Positions 50,291 through 63,438 of a stretch of 64,000 nt of DNA are shown one piece after another. The stretch's first letter is position 1. Each line of letters begins with the position of its first letter. Under the pieces are notes generated by a model. It was given only the letters and a program-made list of their open reading frames with translations. It did not search any database and was not told where the DNA came from. Origin of the DNA: Trichinella spiralis. Lineage: Eukaryota > Nematoda > Enoplea > Trichinellida > Trichinellidae. The stretch covers positions 15,472,232 through 15,536,231 of the forward strand of contig CM012953.1 of assembly GCA_000181795.3 (NCBI GenBank). The letters run 5' to 3'. A program made the position numbers and the translations under genes.

Positions 50291-52327
50291 AGCAACTTAA
50301 CGCCAAAATTGAAGTAAGAGAGAAAAAATAACAACAAAAGGACAAGCAAAATACATTTTAAAGCTTACTCCAAAAAGGTTTGAAGAAAATAAAGGAAAAA
50401 ATTATAAACTGAACGATCCTTTTTTTCTATTTGCTTCTCAATTTCAGTCTCTTGTCTGTGTATTTCTTCATCTCATTTCAAAACCTCTCACTCACTCAAT
50501 CTCTAATAGTAGAGGAGACTGATTAAACTTCCTGAGCTGAAAACGGAAGTTGAACATAATTAAAAAATCGATTACTTCACCAACAAGCAAGGTCATGATG
50601 TTTCATAAGAAACAAATTGAAACAGTTTAAACGTGTAAAGCTACAGCTTTGCTTTGCTTTCCCATTCAGCTGTTGTTGTTGTACAATTTTTGAAACGATT
50701 GCTTTTATTTAAAGCAAAACCAAAATTTAGAAATAATTTGAACAACAGAACGGTGAAAATGATCGCCAGAATCAAATTTCGCCAGTGTTTTCCACTAATC
50801 CCAGGAGAAGGAGCAGACTTCAGTCTGACGAAGGATTAAGTAAAAATTTTTGCAAATGCCAAACGTGACGTTGAGAAAGAATTGGAAAAGCAAAAGCTTA
50901 CACATGACAGTTGTTGACAAGCTCTAAAATCATCCGTCAGTATTCATAAGCAAAAGCTTGACAAACTTCCTTCATTTGTGAAATTTTCAAAAAAAAAATA
51001 GTAATTCAGACATAGAAAAGCTAACCAGTGTTCAATTCAGAGACGTTCTGCTAGACATAATTCAACAGCTGCCTTTCAGAAGCCAGTTTTTCATATATAA
51101 TTGAAATTTCTTGTTAAAAAGTTCACATTATACAACACAATGTTTTTTCTGTTTTCTATTGTATATGGCATAGAAAGCAGGTTGCTACTAAAGTGTGGAT
51201 AAAAATTGTGGACAATGAACAACAATGGAAAACAAGTTTCATCGTATATGTCAATAAGCAGCTAGCTCAGTTCTCTTCATTGGACAAGCCCAAAAGACAA
51301 ATAAGCCCCGGGTGCTGATGCAGCGACAAAAGAATACCAACAATAAAATTACGTTCAAACAAACATCAAATGACAGCAGAATTTTATAAAAAACAAAAAT
51401 CAAAACAATCACAATTAAAACTAACGAATTCATTCATCGATTCCTAAGAAATCGATGACAAGTACAAAAAAAAGATTTCAAATATTAACATCGGAAAGTA
51501 GAAATTATAAATAATTGAAAATGGTAGAATTGAGGTTGAAAAAAAAACAAAGATTTATTATTAATTTTCTTATCGTTGCAAACGTTGTTGTAAAATTACA
51601 AAAAGAACAGGTAGACTATTACAAGTGAAGCATGTAAATGATTCAATTGAATAACTTCTTCAACATCAAGGACATGTTCGAATTGAAGCACTCAAGCGTA
51701 AATACTGAACATTTTCAATGGCAAATCAGGAACTAGCTGTTACAGTCAATGATGAATATTTCAAAAAGTCTATATTTTCTCAATAATGCAATAGTTAATG
51801 TAAAAATAAAAGTGCTAACTATCTAGATTTTTATCCATCTATTTAGGAACAATCACCACGAATTAATCGAAATAAAATGAAGTTGATAGATAAATTTAAA
51901 AATATACAGTAAAATACATTCAAGTACATGGAACACATCATAGTTAATTTGAAGTTTTTCATCCATATTTCATTAAAAATATGTTTATTAAAATAAAATT
52001 TTGCTTTTTTTAAATTAAAAATAATTTTTCGAAACAAATTTCAAACAATTCTATAATTGTTTCATTTAAATTTACGCTATTAGACTGACTGAATAAAACA
52101 ATTTAGATTTCTTGCATATAGAAAAAATTAATTTTTTTTTAATTTAAAATAAAAAATTACATTTTTTTGGAGAACAGATAAAATAAGGAAACAGAATGCC
52201 TTACTGAGCTACCTGCCATACGTATGCTTGTCACTGTCATTGTGAAGGTGAGAAACGGTTTGGGCAGCAGGTTGTCAGTGTTGTTCAACAAGCGCCGTCG
52301 TGTCTATTGTGCTTTGTTTGCTGTTTT

Positions 52328-52416
52328 TGACGTCAGTTGTAAAGCTAACGCGCAATTCATACAGCGACAAAGTTGTGTCGTCACAGTGTTGACACTGAGA
52401 CGTTGGTTTGTCCAAT
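52328..52416. promoter_or_regulatory. Promoter-like island: CRE plus CCAAT
   Basis: A palindromic TGACGTCA at 52328-52335 and CCAAT at 52412-52416 lie in a G+C-richer block (about 52200-52430). An 88-codon plus-strand frame across it (52224-52490) has no family match and is not called. Confidence 0.3.
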
Positions 52417-53433
52417 GGGAAGAGTACAAAGCGAATGGAACTATTTTTGTCCAGAAAACGAACTTGGTGGGCGAAAATAAACGAAAATAAAATTCAAAAC
52501 AAAGCAAAAAGCTATAAAATGCCGTCAAGTGTCATTAGTATTGCAAACAACCAAGCTCTGCTGCTTTTGTCATCGTTGGTCGACTGTTGTTGTTAGTTAT
52601 TATTATCATTATCATGGCCATCGTTTTAATCGTTTAAAAAAGACGTATACTGGTTGAATGACAAGAATATCAACCAATTCATTCAACTGAAGCATTAAAA
52701 ATGATTTTTTGATGGACATGTTTATTAAAAAAGAAAACTCACTCATCTTCTTCTCGACCAAAAGGGAGACAATTATAAATTGAAGACACGCTTGAACGAG
52801 TCGGTTGAAAAACGGCACGCATGCCGGATTTATAAAATGAGTCTGTCACCTGTTAGAAGCAAATAATTCCTTTGACGTAGATGAAAAATAAAGAAGGGTT
52901 TTAAGTGACAAACGGAGCATCGTATATTTGGCAGATCAATCGAGCGTTACATTCCCGGCGGAGAATGCTGGAAACGCTCGACATCTGCAAGTAAAGCGAA
53001 TACATGACATACAATCATATCTTCTTTGCCTGAAGATGTAAATATATGCAATGTCGTTTATATTATTGATCTTCGTATGCGCACACACACACATGTATAT
53101 GTATATACTGAAAATGGGAAATAACTGTGAATGTGCTTGCAAGTATACAACTTTAACAATGAGCAAATTCAATCTCAGCTCAACAATAATACTGTCGAAT
53201 AATTGAACAATACAAATATCACACTGAATTCAGTAGACATTTAGATAAGTATAAAATTGCTAATAAACATATTAACGTTGTTGAAAACAAAAGGCAGTGA
53301 AAAATATAAAAACTATTCCTACATCTTTGAAAATAATTTTTCAATTCTGACATCAATCTTTGCTGTAGAATTTTTCAAAGTTTATTGTGAAAAAAAATTG
53401 TTTTTTAGAATGAAAAATTTTGTACTTTCAAAA

Positions 53434-53939
53434 TCAATCAGTATTGATTGATAAACCTGCGGCTTTTGGCAAATATTCATTTAAAAACTCATCCAAACGA
53501 TGTGCTAATGTTTCCAACTGAGAAAATGTACGTCTAGTAATCGGATGCGTTGTGAAGTTCTGTTTAGCGTTTTCAAGTGCTTTTACTGAGAAACGGAAAT
53601 TGCCATCAATACGTATATATAAATATACATAATGCACTTAGCAATTTGTACAATTTAAATAGAAGACTGAAAGATAAATTTTCACAAAATGATCAAAACA
53701 ATTTTTACCTTACCATTGAGCAATATTTGCAATGCATGAGAAGAGAATTGATCATCAAAACTTTGCACAGTCTCTGCTGATGATTCATCCAATATATAAT
53801 CGGTAAATTGCTGTTTGAGAGAAAAGTTGTAAAAGGAAAATACTGAGCAAAGCCACCGATCAGAAAATGTTGAAAGAGCAAATGAACCGATGGGAGTGAA
53901 ATGCAACAATATTGAATGCCAACAAGCATCGACTATTGG
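53434..53939 (-). CDS. Unrecognised protein, last two exons (5' part not found)
   Basis: Two minus-strand exons, about 53714-53939 and 53434-53585, are joined by a GTAAGG...TTTCTCAG intron in phase 1 and end in a TGA. The product segment reads SILLHFTPIGSFALSTFSDR, later DESSAETVQSFDDQFSSHAL, then ENAKQNFTTHPITRRTF and RLDEFLNEYLPKAAGL. It is helical and leucine/glutamine-rich, with normal codon use. A 33-base GT...AG segment inside the first exon (Val to Gln, in frame) may be a very short intron. No start codon lies in frame in the first exon, so at least one exon is missing to the right. I do not recognise the family. Confidence 0.5.
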
Positions 53940-56900
53940 CTATTGTCTAGTGTGAAGAGCAGATTCTTTGATTAAGGGGTCAAAGGGTCAGAGGAGAACA
54001 ATAGTTAAAAATTTTGATGAATGAAAATCCGGCCGTTCAACTAAAGCTCTGCCCATCCCCCTGAGCGCTTTACTGTACAAACAAATGAACGTCATTATAA
54101 TTATCCAGAACACCTGCCACATACGGGTCATTTTATTTATATTCAATTGTAGCCTCTAGCCAAGGTCTCCGATATTGAAGATATTTTTCATAATAGTACC
54201 CTTAATTTACGATGCTTCTTGCACACACGTCAAAGCACATGTAGTACGGCATGAACGAGAAGTTTTCATTTTCTGCCTTAATGTGTATGCATGATAGTAA
54301 AAACGAGTTGATGAATTTTCAAAGAGAACAGAAAACAAGTCTTTTTGTGTTTTTGATGAAGCAGTGCGGATTTGAAAAGCTTTTCAACAAGAAGACAGAG
54401 GGTCGACAATTGCAATGCATATACAGCAAACAAACTGGACTCGACCAGTCTCTGAGGGGGAGGAGAAATTTATTACATGTAAATTATTCACTACAGCAGC
54501 TGTTACCAAAGCAGCGATCAATTTTATCATTAGCTTGATTTTTTCCATCTTCTGATTACATTCAATGGGAATAAAATTTATTTCTGCAATTAAGTGTTTT
54601 ATTTTCTGCTTATTTCAATAAATTCTAGAAAACAAATCAACAAAATATACAAAGTTAACGTTGAACATTTTTCCCATTTCTTCATGAGCATTAATTAGTT
54701 GAATTTTCTCTCATCTCAGTTTGGAATGTTCGAATATTGAAAAATGCTCTCTGATTCAGCAGTTTGCCTTATCAAATTTAACATATCCATCCACGTGAAA
54801 AAAGAATGAAATGGTGTTTTCTTTTTCATTTTTGAGAAAAACCCCTCGGCATGAGAAACTTTACAAATGCTATTTAACAGAACCGAATTAAATTTGTCAC
54901 GTCAACGACGACATTTCTTTAATATTTTCTTTATTTTAATTAACAATTGTCCCAAAGGTTTTATTTTTCAAGTGTAAATGGGAAATTTTGACCTTTTGTT
55001 TAAATGTAACTTTTAAAATATCTTACTCAGAGAGATGAATGTCAAAAATGAAATTTCACAACATACCACATTATCATAGAACAGCATACAAGAAGATCGT
55101 GGTGGATATTGATTGTGGAGATGTTGTTGAATTTTTTTCATATTCAGATTGAAAAGTGAAAAGAAAATAATTGTGAAGAGATTGAAAAATAGTTTTGGTA
55201 TTGCTGCTTTAATAGCACCAACCCATTTTGCCGTCGAAGCGCGAAAGTTTCACAAAAAGGGGGAAAAGTGCAGTGGGCCGGTTGCTAGTCAATTGGCGTT
55301 TGCCAGTTTGTGAAACCTGGGGCTGAATTGAGCTGACAATTTTTGGGATCCAGTTTTCCACCACCACCGGACCATGATGCACGCTTCAAGCAAAATGAAC
55401 AAACAGAACAAGCAAAATTTGAAAATTAGGCACCCACTTGGGTACATTATGCGCCGTGACAGTGTCGACTGGTCAGACGTGTTATTTATTGTCCTTAAAC
55501 AACGCTTATGTCATATTTGTTGAAAGCTTTCGAAAGTGAATATGATCTGCTCTTTTATGGACAAGCAATTAGAACACACCAGAAACTGGGTTCCTTGAAA
55601 ATAAAATTATATTTAAAAAAAAAGAAGCTCCACGAGCATACCAGTTGGAAATAATTATTTTCTACTGCACTGTCACGTCACGCTACACAAAAATCACCAT
55701 TACCCCTACCCCTCACCGAAAATACCCCTCTTACATGCACAAATTTTGAACAGCTCGATAATAATGAAAATGAAAATTCGTTTCATATTAAATTTAAATA
55801 AATCAATTATCTCGAATATTCTTCTGTTATGTTAACACCATTTTTCATATATTCGAATAATAATGAAAAATTGAATTGCTAGTATCAGATGAATGAAATT
55901 GATAAAAGTTTATCATTTTTTTTCAAATATATATTCCAAAACGACGGAAAACGGCTTTATTGAAAATGCAGGTAATTGCAGCCGAATTTTCGGTCATACT
56001 ATTGTTGTTTTATCATAATAGAAAAGTGTTGTTGCATTGTCAATAAAAATAAAGAATGAAAATTGATTATGCCGAATAGTTGGTAAGTTTGGCTCAGTTT
56101 TCAAAAATTTATCGATTTCAACTGCTCGAAAATATTTTGTCAAACTGCGTGTCAACAATTTAAAAATTTGCAATAATCTGAAAATATATTCTACTTTAAA
56201 TTTTATTCGTCATGCAAATATGAATAGAAAATATTATTTTGTCAACAATTTAAAGCTCACCAACTTGTAAATATTTGTTTCAAAATGATTATTTAAAAAA
56301 GTATATGACAAGCAAAAGTTGAGTATTCATTTACAAAAATTACAAAGCATTGATATACGTAATCAGTCAATGACACAAGCAGTTGAAAGTAATAATAAGT
56401 AAAGTACATCCAGTATAACAATGTCTACGTGGTACTCTATCTACTAGCAGTTTATTAGCATCATTTTGATTGTTAATCTGGTGTATTTTATTTGTAAAAG
56501 TTTGAGTTGAGGAAAAAGAAGAAATAATTTTTAAAAAGTTTATCTAATCGAGCAAGAAGCATTGTTGCTGATGAAGCAGACGAAAGATCATTTGAAAAGA
56601 TTCAGCCAAAGCTGAGCTAAGTAAGCTAGTTGCTGAGTGAAATAAGCGAACATCTTGGTAACTAGACTTCGCATCATTGTTGACTTCTTCAGTTGTTCGG
56701 CTTGGTCGATAGTTTGTTAGTTGGCCGTGACGAAAGTAAATTTTTAAATTGGTAACAAAAGCTTCACTGATCATAGGAAACAATTTAAATAAACAAAATT
56801 GACGTTGGATAATTTCGAAATTTGTGAATTTTTTAAAAAATTTTCAACCATTTTCCAATTACAAACAAGCAGCTTTAAATGTTTTAAAAAATTTACACTT

Positions 56901-57333
56901 GAAATTTCAAATTGAGAAATTGTTTCTTCGATGGAATGATCAAATGTTAAAAATTAATAATTATTGATTTTATAAATGAGAAGAAGAAATAAAAGAAAAA
57001 GCGAAAAATCGACCCCGAAATGGCAATTTATGTGCACAGTTATTAAAATGGTAATTCTTTGCAATGACACGTTTTCAATGTCAGCCATAAATAAACAGTT
57101 AAAATTGTCTCAAGTGGGCGTTTCACAAATGTGTAAATTTGTTGTTGTTTTGTGTAAAGCAATTTTTAAATTTTTTGGTTAAAATTTAAAATTTTGTTGA
57201 AAAATATATTTTGATTTCATAAGCAAAAGAGAACAATAATAATTTTTAACAATCGAAGACAAATTCTTTGGAAATTGGATGTTAGCCGAACGCATTAAAA
57301 TTCAAGCATTCTGTTAAGCGGCGAAAACAAGCA
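53940..57333. other. Gene-free A+T-rich stretch
   Basis: No exon is recognised. One G+C-richer island at about 55200-55560 includes a 49-codon plus-strand frame from 55373 (MMHASSKMNKQNKQN), with no supporting splice structure or homology. Confidence 0.4.
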
Positions 57334-57726
57334 ATGAAAGAAGAAAGTAAAGAATGCCAGAATGCAAAAGTTAAATTTGTCCCAGGCTTGGGTAAATATT
57401 TTTAGTTTCAATATCTGATCTTCTGAATCAATTAAGGGCCACTTTCTTCTTACAAAATTTGTTCACATTCTCAGCCGCCTTGGGTGAGTAAAGCCATTTG
57501 GTTGAAATTTATTTTCAAGCGTTGATATTTCAGCTTTTGATGGATGATTTTTTTGCAAGCTTTTAGCAGCAAACGTCGTCGAAGCTTCGATTTTTCCCCT
57601 GAACGCTTTGATAAATGGAATGAAAATTTCTACATCTCAAAATTGATATTGACAGAAAGACGGGTAGTTTCTATGAATGCATCTGCCTTTTTTTACGCGT
57701 TGCTTTCAGCTTTGTTGGTTGAATAA
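57334..57726 (+). other. Candidate small spliced gene with a 9-base microexon
   Basis: An ATG at 57334 opens 19 codons (KVKFVPGL at the end) to a GTAAAT donor at 57392. CAG/CCGCCTTGG/GTGAGT at 57475-57483 has consensus splice sites on both sides of nine bases. AG acceptors at 57533 and 57569 lead into two overlapping open frames, one of which (RRRSFDFSPERFDKWNENFY) looks protein-like. Different joins give different products, so no CDS is asserted. Confidence 0.25.
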
Positions 57727-60700
57727 ATAAACAAAAACAAATAAATAAACAAACTGCTGTGGAATATTTTTTAAAATATTTCTTTTTTGATGCAAAGGTT
57801 GTTGCAATTGATAAATTGCGTGCAGTGAAATTGGTATAATCTCTGTGCTTTGCTATATGGGCAAAAGATTTGCGTTGAATGATAAAATTGCTAAGAAGCT
57901 AGCCAAGCTTGTGTTCATCATATGCAATGATGAATGTTATTTTCCGTTTTTTCGATTTTTTCTTCATGATCATTTATTATGATCATAAAATTCCAACAGC
58001 TAATGGAAGCAGTTTTTTGCATAACTTTTAGATTTTAGCACACACACACATAGATGATGATGATGCTGATGATGACGTGACTGAAAATATATTGAATACC
58101 GGAATGCAATACGAAGAAAATTATTGATGCCGACCAACAATCGCGCTATTTCTTGTCGGTCGACTGGAGAAACTCTTTGACGGGGCCAAAAAAAGTGACA
58201 ACAATGCTTCAGCTAACTGGCGATCTTGATCTTCCTCCGAAAGCTTGCAACAAGCAACCCAAAGCAAACATTAGCATCATTATCATCATCATCATCACTT
58301 TTCCAGCAGTAAAATCTGTTGAAAACCCTTCAACACTAAGATAATATTTGCTTGTAAAAAGAACATTTCTTCACACTTGTACAGAGGAATTTCATGTATA
58401 TATTTTAGTTAAAAGTTATTTATAGTTTGTGATTTATTAATCATCATAATCAAACTGGAATTCATTGCAAATGAAGATATGCATGTAAATCATCATAATT
58501 TTCACAAAGCTCTGTTTCAACCCATTTTGAAATTTGAACTACACAACAATACCATGCATTTATTTATTAGAAAAAATTTAAAAAAAAGGAATTATGCTTT
58601 TTTCCATTGAAATATTATTATATAAAAATTATTATTTTCATTATTTTTTCTGTTTTAATAAGAGAATTCATTGATATTGCAACAGATGATTTAACCTTTA
58701 TTCTATTAAGACCAATTTCAATAAGAATAAACCATTCAAGAAATTAAGTTTGAAATTTATTTTAAATTTCAATTTTTAATTATGAATTGAAAAAGACAGT
58801 TATTTTTATTTTTTATTTTAAAAACTCTTAAAAATTTGAAATGCAATTCTTATGATCAATTTCTTTTAATAAAATAGTATAATTAAAATGAGTATAAAGC
58901 AATAACTGGCGTTTTTGTCGAATAAATAAACAACAACAACAACAATTATTTGCTTACGATTGTTTGTTTTGGGGAAAAATTAACTTTAATCACCTTAAGA
59001 ATTGGAATTTCAATCGACAATTACATTAAATAATAAAAAGGCTTAAAATTGGAAAACATTTGTTCAAAGCCATGTAGAAGAAATCCATTTGAAAAAGAAT
59101 AAAAAGATTCTTTTCAAAAAAGAAAAGAATGAAAATTTATAATGCGAATAAGCTGAAAAGCAGTTGATCCGCTGCATTCTTGAAAAAGAAAAACATTCAC
59201 TTCAAATCAAATCGAGAAGATATTTTTTAAGCAACCAATAAATCCCCTAAACCAGATAATATTCAAATAAATAATATTCTAATCCAGGCTCTTATTATTA
59301 TTTTTACAAGTGACCAAAAATCATTATGTATATAATGGTTTATTCGACATTGAGCTTAAGAGATTTCATCCAAAGGATTATCATGCTGTCAAAAGTGTAA
59401 CAAATTAATATGTTTCTTTTTTCATGCATAGTTTATAACATTATTGTTGTTGTTTCAAATGAAAAAAATTAAGTTATTCTGATGGCTTTTCTTTTTAATA
59501 ATAAAAATAATTAAACTTTATCAATTGCATTAGTCATTCCATGAATAGATTTGACAAGATAAAAGTAGTATATATGAAATTAATCAAATATTTTTAATAA
59601 TGAAAAAGATACGATTCAAATAAATTTTAAAATTTTATAAATTTCTAAAAAAATATTTTTTGTGAAAAAACGTTGGCTTTTGATTTGTTCAGAAAATGTT
59701 TACAATTTATTAGGAATAATTTTTTAAATAAATCTACATTTGTTGAGAATATTTATTATTGAAACTGAATTGAGAAATGGCTCTAAATTATGCACAAATA
59801 TCTGAACATACAACACGCATGCTTGATTTGAATAGAAATAATTTTGAATTTTATTTGATTTCAAAATTAAAATAAATCTTACGTCACAATATCATCTTAC
59901 GCCATTTATATTTGCATTTTATTTAATATTTTTGAAATTGACGATGCAATCTGAAACAAACAATTTTTCATAAAAGAATATTTTCTTCCAAAAATACGAA
60001 AATAATTTTGCAATCACAGGTTGCTATATTTTTGTAACAAAAAATGATGAATAAAATGAAATTTTACAAAACCAACAATAATCATAAGAAAAATAATAAT
60101 AACAGATTTTTCAAGTTTACTCCATTGTTGCCTACATTCAGAGTTAAAAAGAAAAGAGACGATTTATTTATGCTGGCTTACCTTGAACTTTTTCAATTTT
60201 CAATATATTAAAATATTTTAAGGGTAAATTTAATGGTACAATCCTGTAAAATGAATTGTTTTATGAACATGTTAAATTGAAAATTTTAAAACAAATATTT
60301 AATTCTAAACAAATTAACATCAGTAAAAACTGCAATAATAAATGTTGAATTGTAAAGTTGATTATAAATGCACACACACAATCAAACAAACATTTGAATT
60401 TTTTGTATTAAAATTTACAAAATAAAAGTTGCATATGCAAAAGTAAAAGCATACGTTAAATTGTTGTACTATTAAAAGAATTTTTTCTAATACTTATAAT
60501 CTGCTTGTAATTTTGAACTGCTTTCTATTGAAAAGGCTTATTCATGATTTATTTAACAAGTTAAATTACACGTGAAGCATAAATTTGCACCCTTGAATCT
60601 ATGTCATCAATCTTCTAATAATAGCATTTTATTTTATTTTATTTGAATTACAAAAGGAAAAATCAATGACATTTGCTGATTTTCAATATACATATATTTA

Positions 60701-62675
60701 TCTTTTCTTCTTTTAATTTTAACGTATTTATTTTGAATTATGATTTCACCCCTTTGAATGCTTTTCAAAATTTGCAAAATTTTCCAACTGATGTTTGTGT
60801 GATCGAATAAGCAGGTGGAAATTTGCTTCGCTATTTACCTGAAAAAGCGAGGAAAATTGGGCTAAAAGCGGACAAAAAAGAGTAGACAGAACTACCAATT
60901 GTGATAATAACGGAATCAAATCAGCATAATTTCAAATATGATCAATATTTTGGGATTACATTTAAAAAAATTTCTTGAATTTTGAACTTTTGAACAAATC
61001 ACAACAAAATCATATAATTAACAATAAAGGGGAAGAGATGATGAATTTGAAAATGGGAAAAGCCGAAAATAAAGCGCCAATATTTCACATGTTAGTGCTA
61101 AATCGATGCAAGCGGTTAAGCTGTTTATGGAAATAGCTCGCCATGCTAAAGCTTCTTTACACGTGCACGTTCGTGTTGTTCACGACCGTTGCACAACCTC
61201 TTGGGCATTGCAATTTGCAATTTGTTCACAATTGTAAATTTATGAAGCAAATTTTTGGCTAAACGATTCAAGCATTGGCTATTTTAAATTGAAAATTTTT
61301 TTCTAACGAAAATGAGAATCAACAATACAAAATATGCAGTATTTTCAGTTGAAAAATTCATCATTGAAATTTATAAAAAATTCAACAGTTGCATTATTTT
61401 ATAAATTCTATTTGAGTAAATTATGAAAAGATGAAAAATTATTCATGTGAACAAATGGAATTGAAGTGGATTTTTAATATTTAACTTGTTTCTGTGATGG
61501 ACAATCAAAAATTAAAAGCTTCTTCTTTTTGACTGAGTTTTAAAATAAATTTTTTTTTCTATTGTAAAAATTGAAATAAAAATATTTGAATAGTCAAAAA
61601 GGTTTACTTGAAAATGTTTTACCAAATTCAAGAAGTTGCTAAGAGAAAGGGATAAACGTTTGGATATTTCTTTTTTGCTTTTTTGCACATTTCATTTACG
61701 TCATCAACATGTTTGCATCCAACTGCACAACTGTTTCATTAGATTATGTCTTTTATTTCTTTATTTATTGAACATACAATTTTTTATTTCAAATTAAAAT
61801 AATAATCAATAAAACTAATGATTCATAAAAAAATAAACAATAAAAAATAAATTTTACTCGAATAAGTTTTTGTTGATAACTGAAAATTTTATTTTCACAA
61901 TGCAAAATGGTTGTTTGTGAAGTAGAAGTAAACAAAATAGAAGCGGCTTAATTGAAAGCTTATCACACACTCACACACTCCCACTACGGTGAATCAGTCA
62001 GTGCAAATGCAAACCAATTATAATGTTGAACTTTACAATTTCATTTGCTTTTGTTAGAGCTGTTGTTGACATTTTCGTCCGTTCAAAATGTTGCCATGTA
62101 ATAAAATTGCTATTAATGCATATTATCTATTTATTAAAGTATCATTATAATATAAATTTGAATAATGAGGAAAATATTCTTTTTATATTTCAGTAACATA
62201 AGCTGCTGCAGATGTTTGAACAAGAATGTTCAGAATTTAGTTTAATTATAAATGTGCTAATCGATGAAAGCAAAGCTTCTTTCCAGCATGCGCATCGGCG
62301 TTCTCCATCTTTTTAAGACACGTGATTATTTTTGCTTCTCGAGAATTAAGTGACTTTTTAGCAAGACATTTTTGCTGTTTTGAACGAATTTAAACATAAT
62401 GTTAAATCTTTTCAATACATGTAAGTTATAGTTTAAACGAATATAATATCTATGTGCATTTTTATGTGGATAATAAAAATATAAAACAGTTCCGGATAAT
62501 TTTAAAGTAAAAAAAACATTCATTTAAATTCTACAAACAATCGTTTCAATAATCAAAATATTTAAATTCATTTTCAACAGTTAAACATTTATTAAAAATT
62601 TGTTTTCTTTATACATTACAATTTCTGGAATATGATCATGGCTAATTATCCTAAACATAAAGGTTAATAAACCTA
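57727..62675. other. Gene-free, very A+T-rich stretch
   Basis: Long A and T runs dominate with no exon, tRNA-like cloverleaf or long repeat seen. A short G+C-richer patch lies at about 61080-61210 with a 44-codon frame from 61107, which is unsupported. Confidence 0.45.
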
Positions 62676-63031
62676 AGCAGGAAGAAATTTGTCAGAAATT
62701 AGGGAAAGAACAGAAACGACAGAAAGCGCTGCTCGAATGCAAAGTAATCCATCAACATTGCACGAAAATGAATCCCGTATCTCTGTAGAAACCAACCCAA
62801 GGGAAAATAACAAGCTCTTGAGAAAGGTCCTACAAAAAATTAAAAGCAATGGGGCCAAAGCTGTATGAAATAAGGTGGGAACAAAACAGCAGACGTCAGA
62901 AGGTTGTTCCTTTGAATCGTGACCGGAACAAAGATAAGAAGCACAACCGAAGTCAGGCAACAATCGATGAAGAGAGATTCAGACGAAAGACGCAGAGCCC
63001 CCATACTCCCGATAACTACATCTTATATTAA
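62676..63031 (+). pseudogene. Decayed coding-like island, possibly a retroelement fragment
   Basis: This block is visibly more G+C rich than its surroundings and has protein-like frames on the plus strand, interrupted by stops and a frame change near 62845. The last part contains LYEIRW and RRQKVVPLNRDR, which loosely recall the C-terminal chromodomain-like end of LTR-retrotransposon integrases. The first part (ISEIRERTETTESA) is unplaced. It has no intact gene and no LTRs were noticed. Confidence 0.3.
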
Positions 63032-63438
63032 AATTAATACAGTCTGCGACAAGCTGTAAAGAAAAAGCAGGGTGATGTACAAATTTTCGCCCTTCTTTAC
63101 GTACCTAAAAACCATTTGTAATACTGTATGTTGCTATTTCTACGGCTGGATTGGAACCCGTCAATGTGTTGACTATTGCATACCTAATACCTTGTGCATG
63201 TTTGCATACTGTTAGAACAGTAAATCGTTGTTCTGTTGTGCGCAATGCCTGGAAGGAAAATGGCGACAGCAACGAACGATAATGCCGGAAATGCAACAAA
63301 ATTGTAAATATTTTAATGATAAATTAAAAAAACAGTACAATAATATAATGAACAATAATTTATTGATTCAAACATGAATTGCATATGATACATGTGATCT
63401 GATGAATAGAAATGAGAGCAAAATAATTTCAATAGAAA
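63032..63438 (-). other. 3' flank of the phosphatase gene, with a coding-like segment at 63116-63265
   Basis: On the minus strand a TTTTCCTTCCAG acceptor leads into about 47 open codons (ALRTTEQRFTVLTVCKHAQG, later VEIATYSITNGF) that stop exactly at a TAG/GTACGT donor-like site. It may be an exon of another transcript or chance. No family is recognised. Confidence 0.3.

Larger units (their letters stand above)
48916..53433. other. Gene-free stretch with promoter-like islands
   Basis: No exon is identified. Three more G+C-rich islands stand out, at about 49090-49340, 50150-50290 and 52200-52430, annotated separately. The rest is A+T rich and plus-strand A-rich. Confidence 0.4.
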
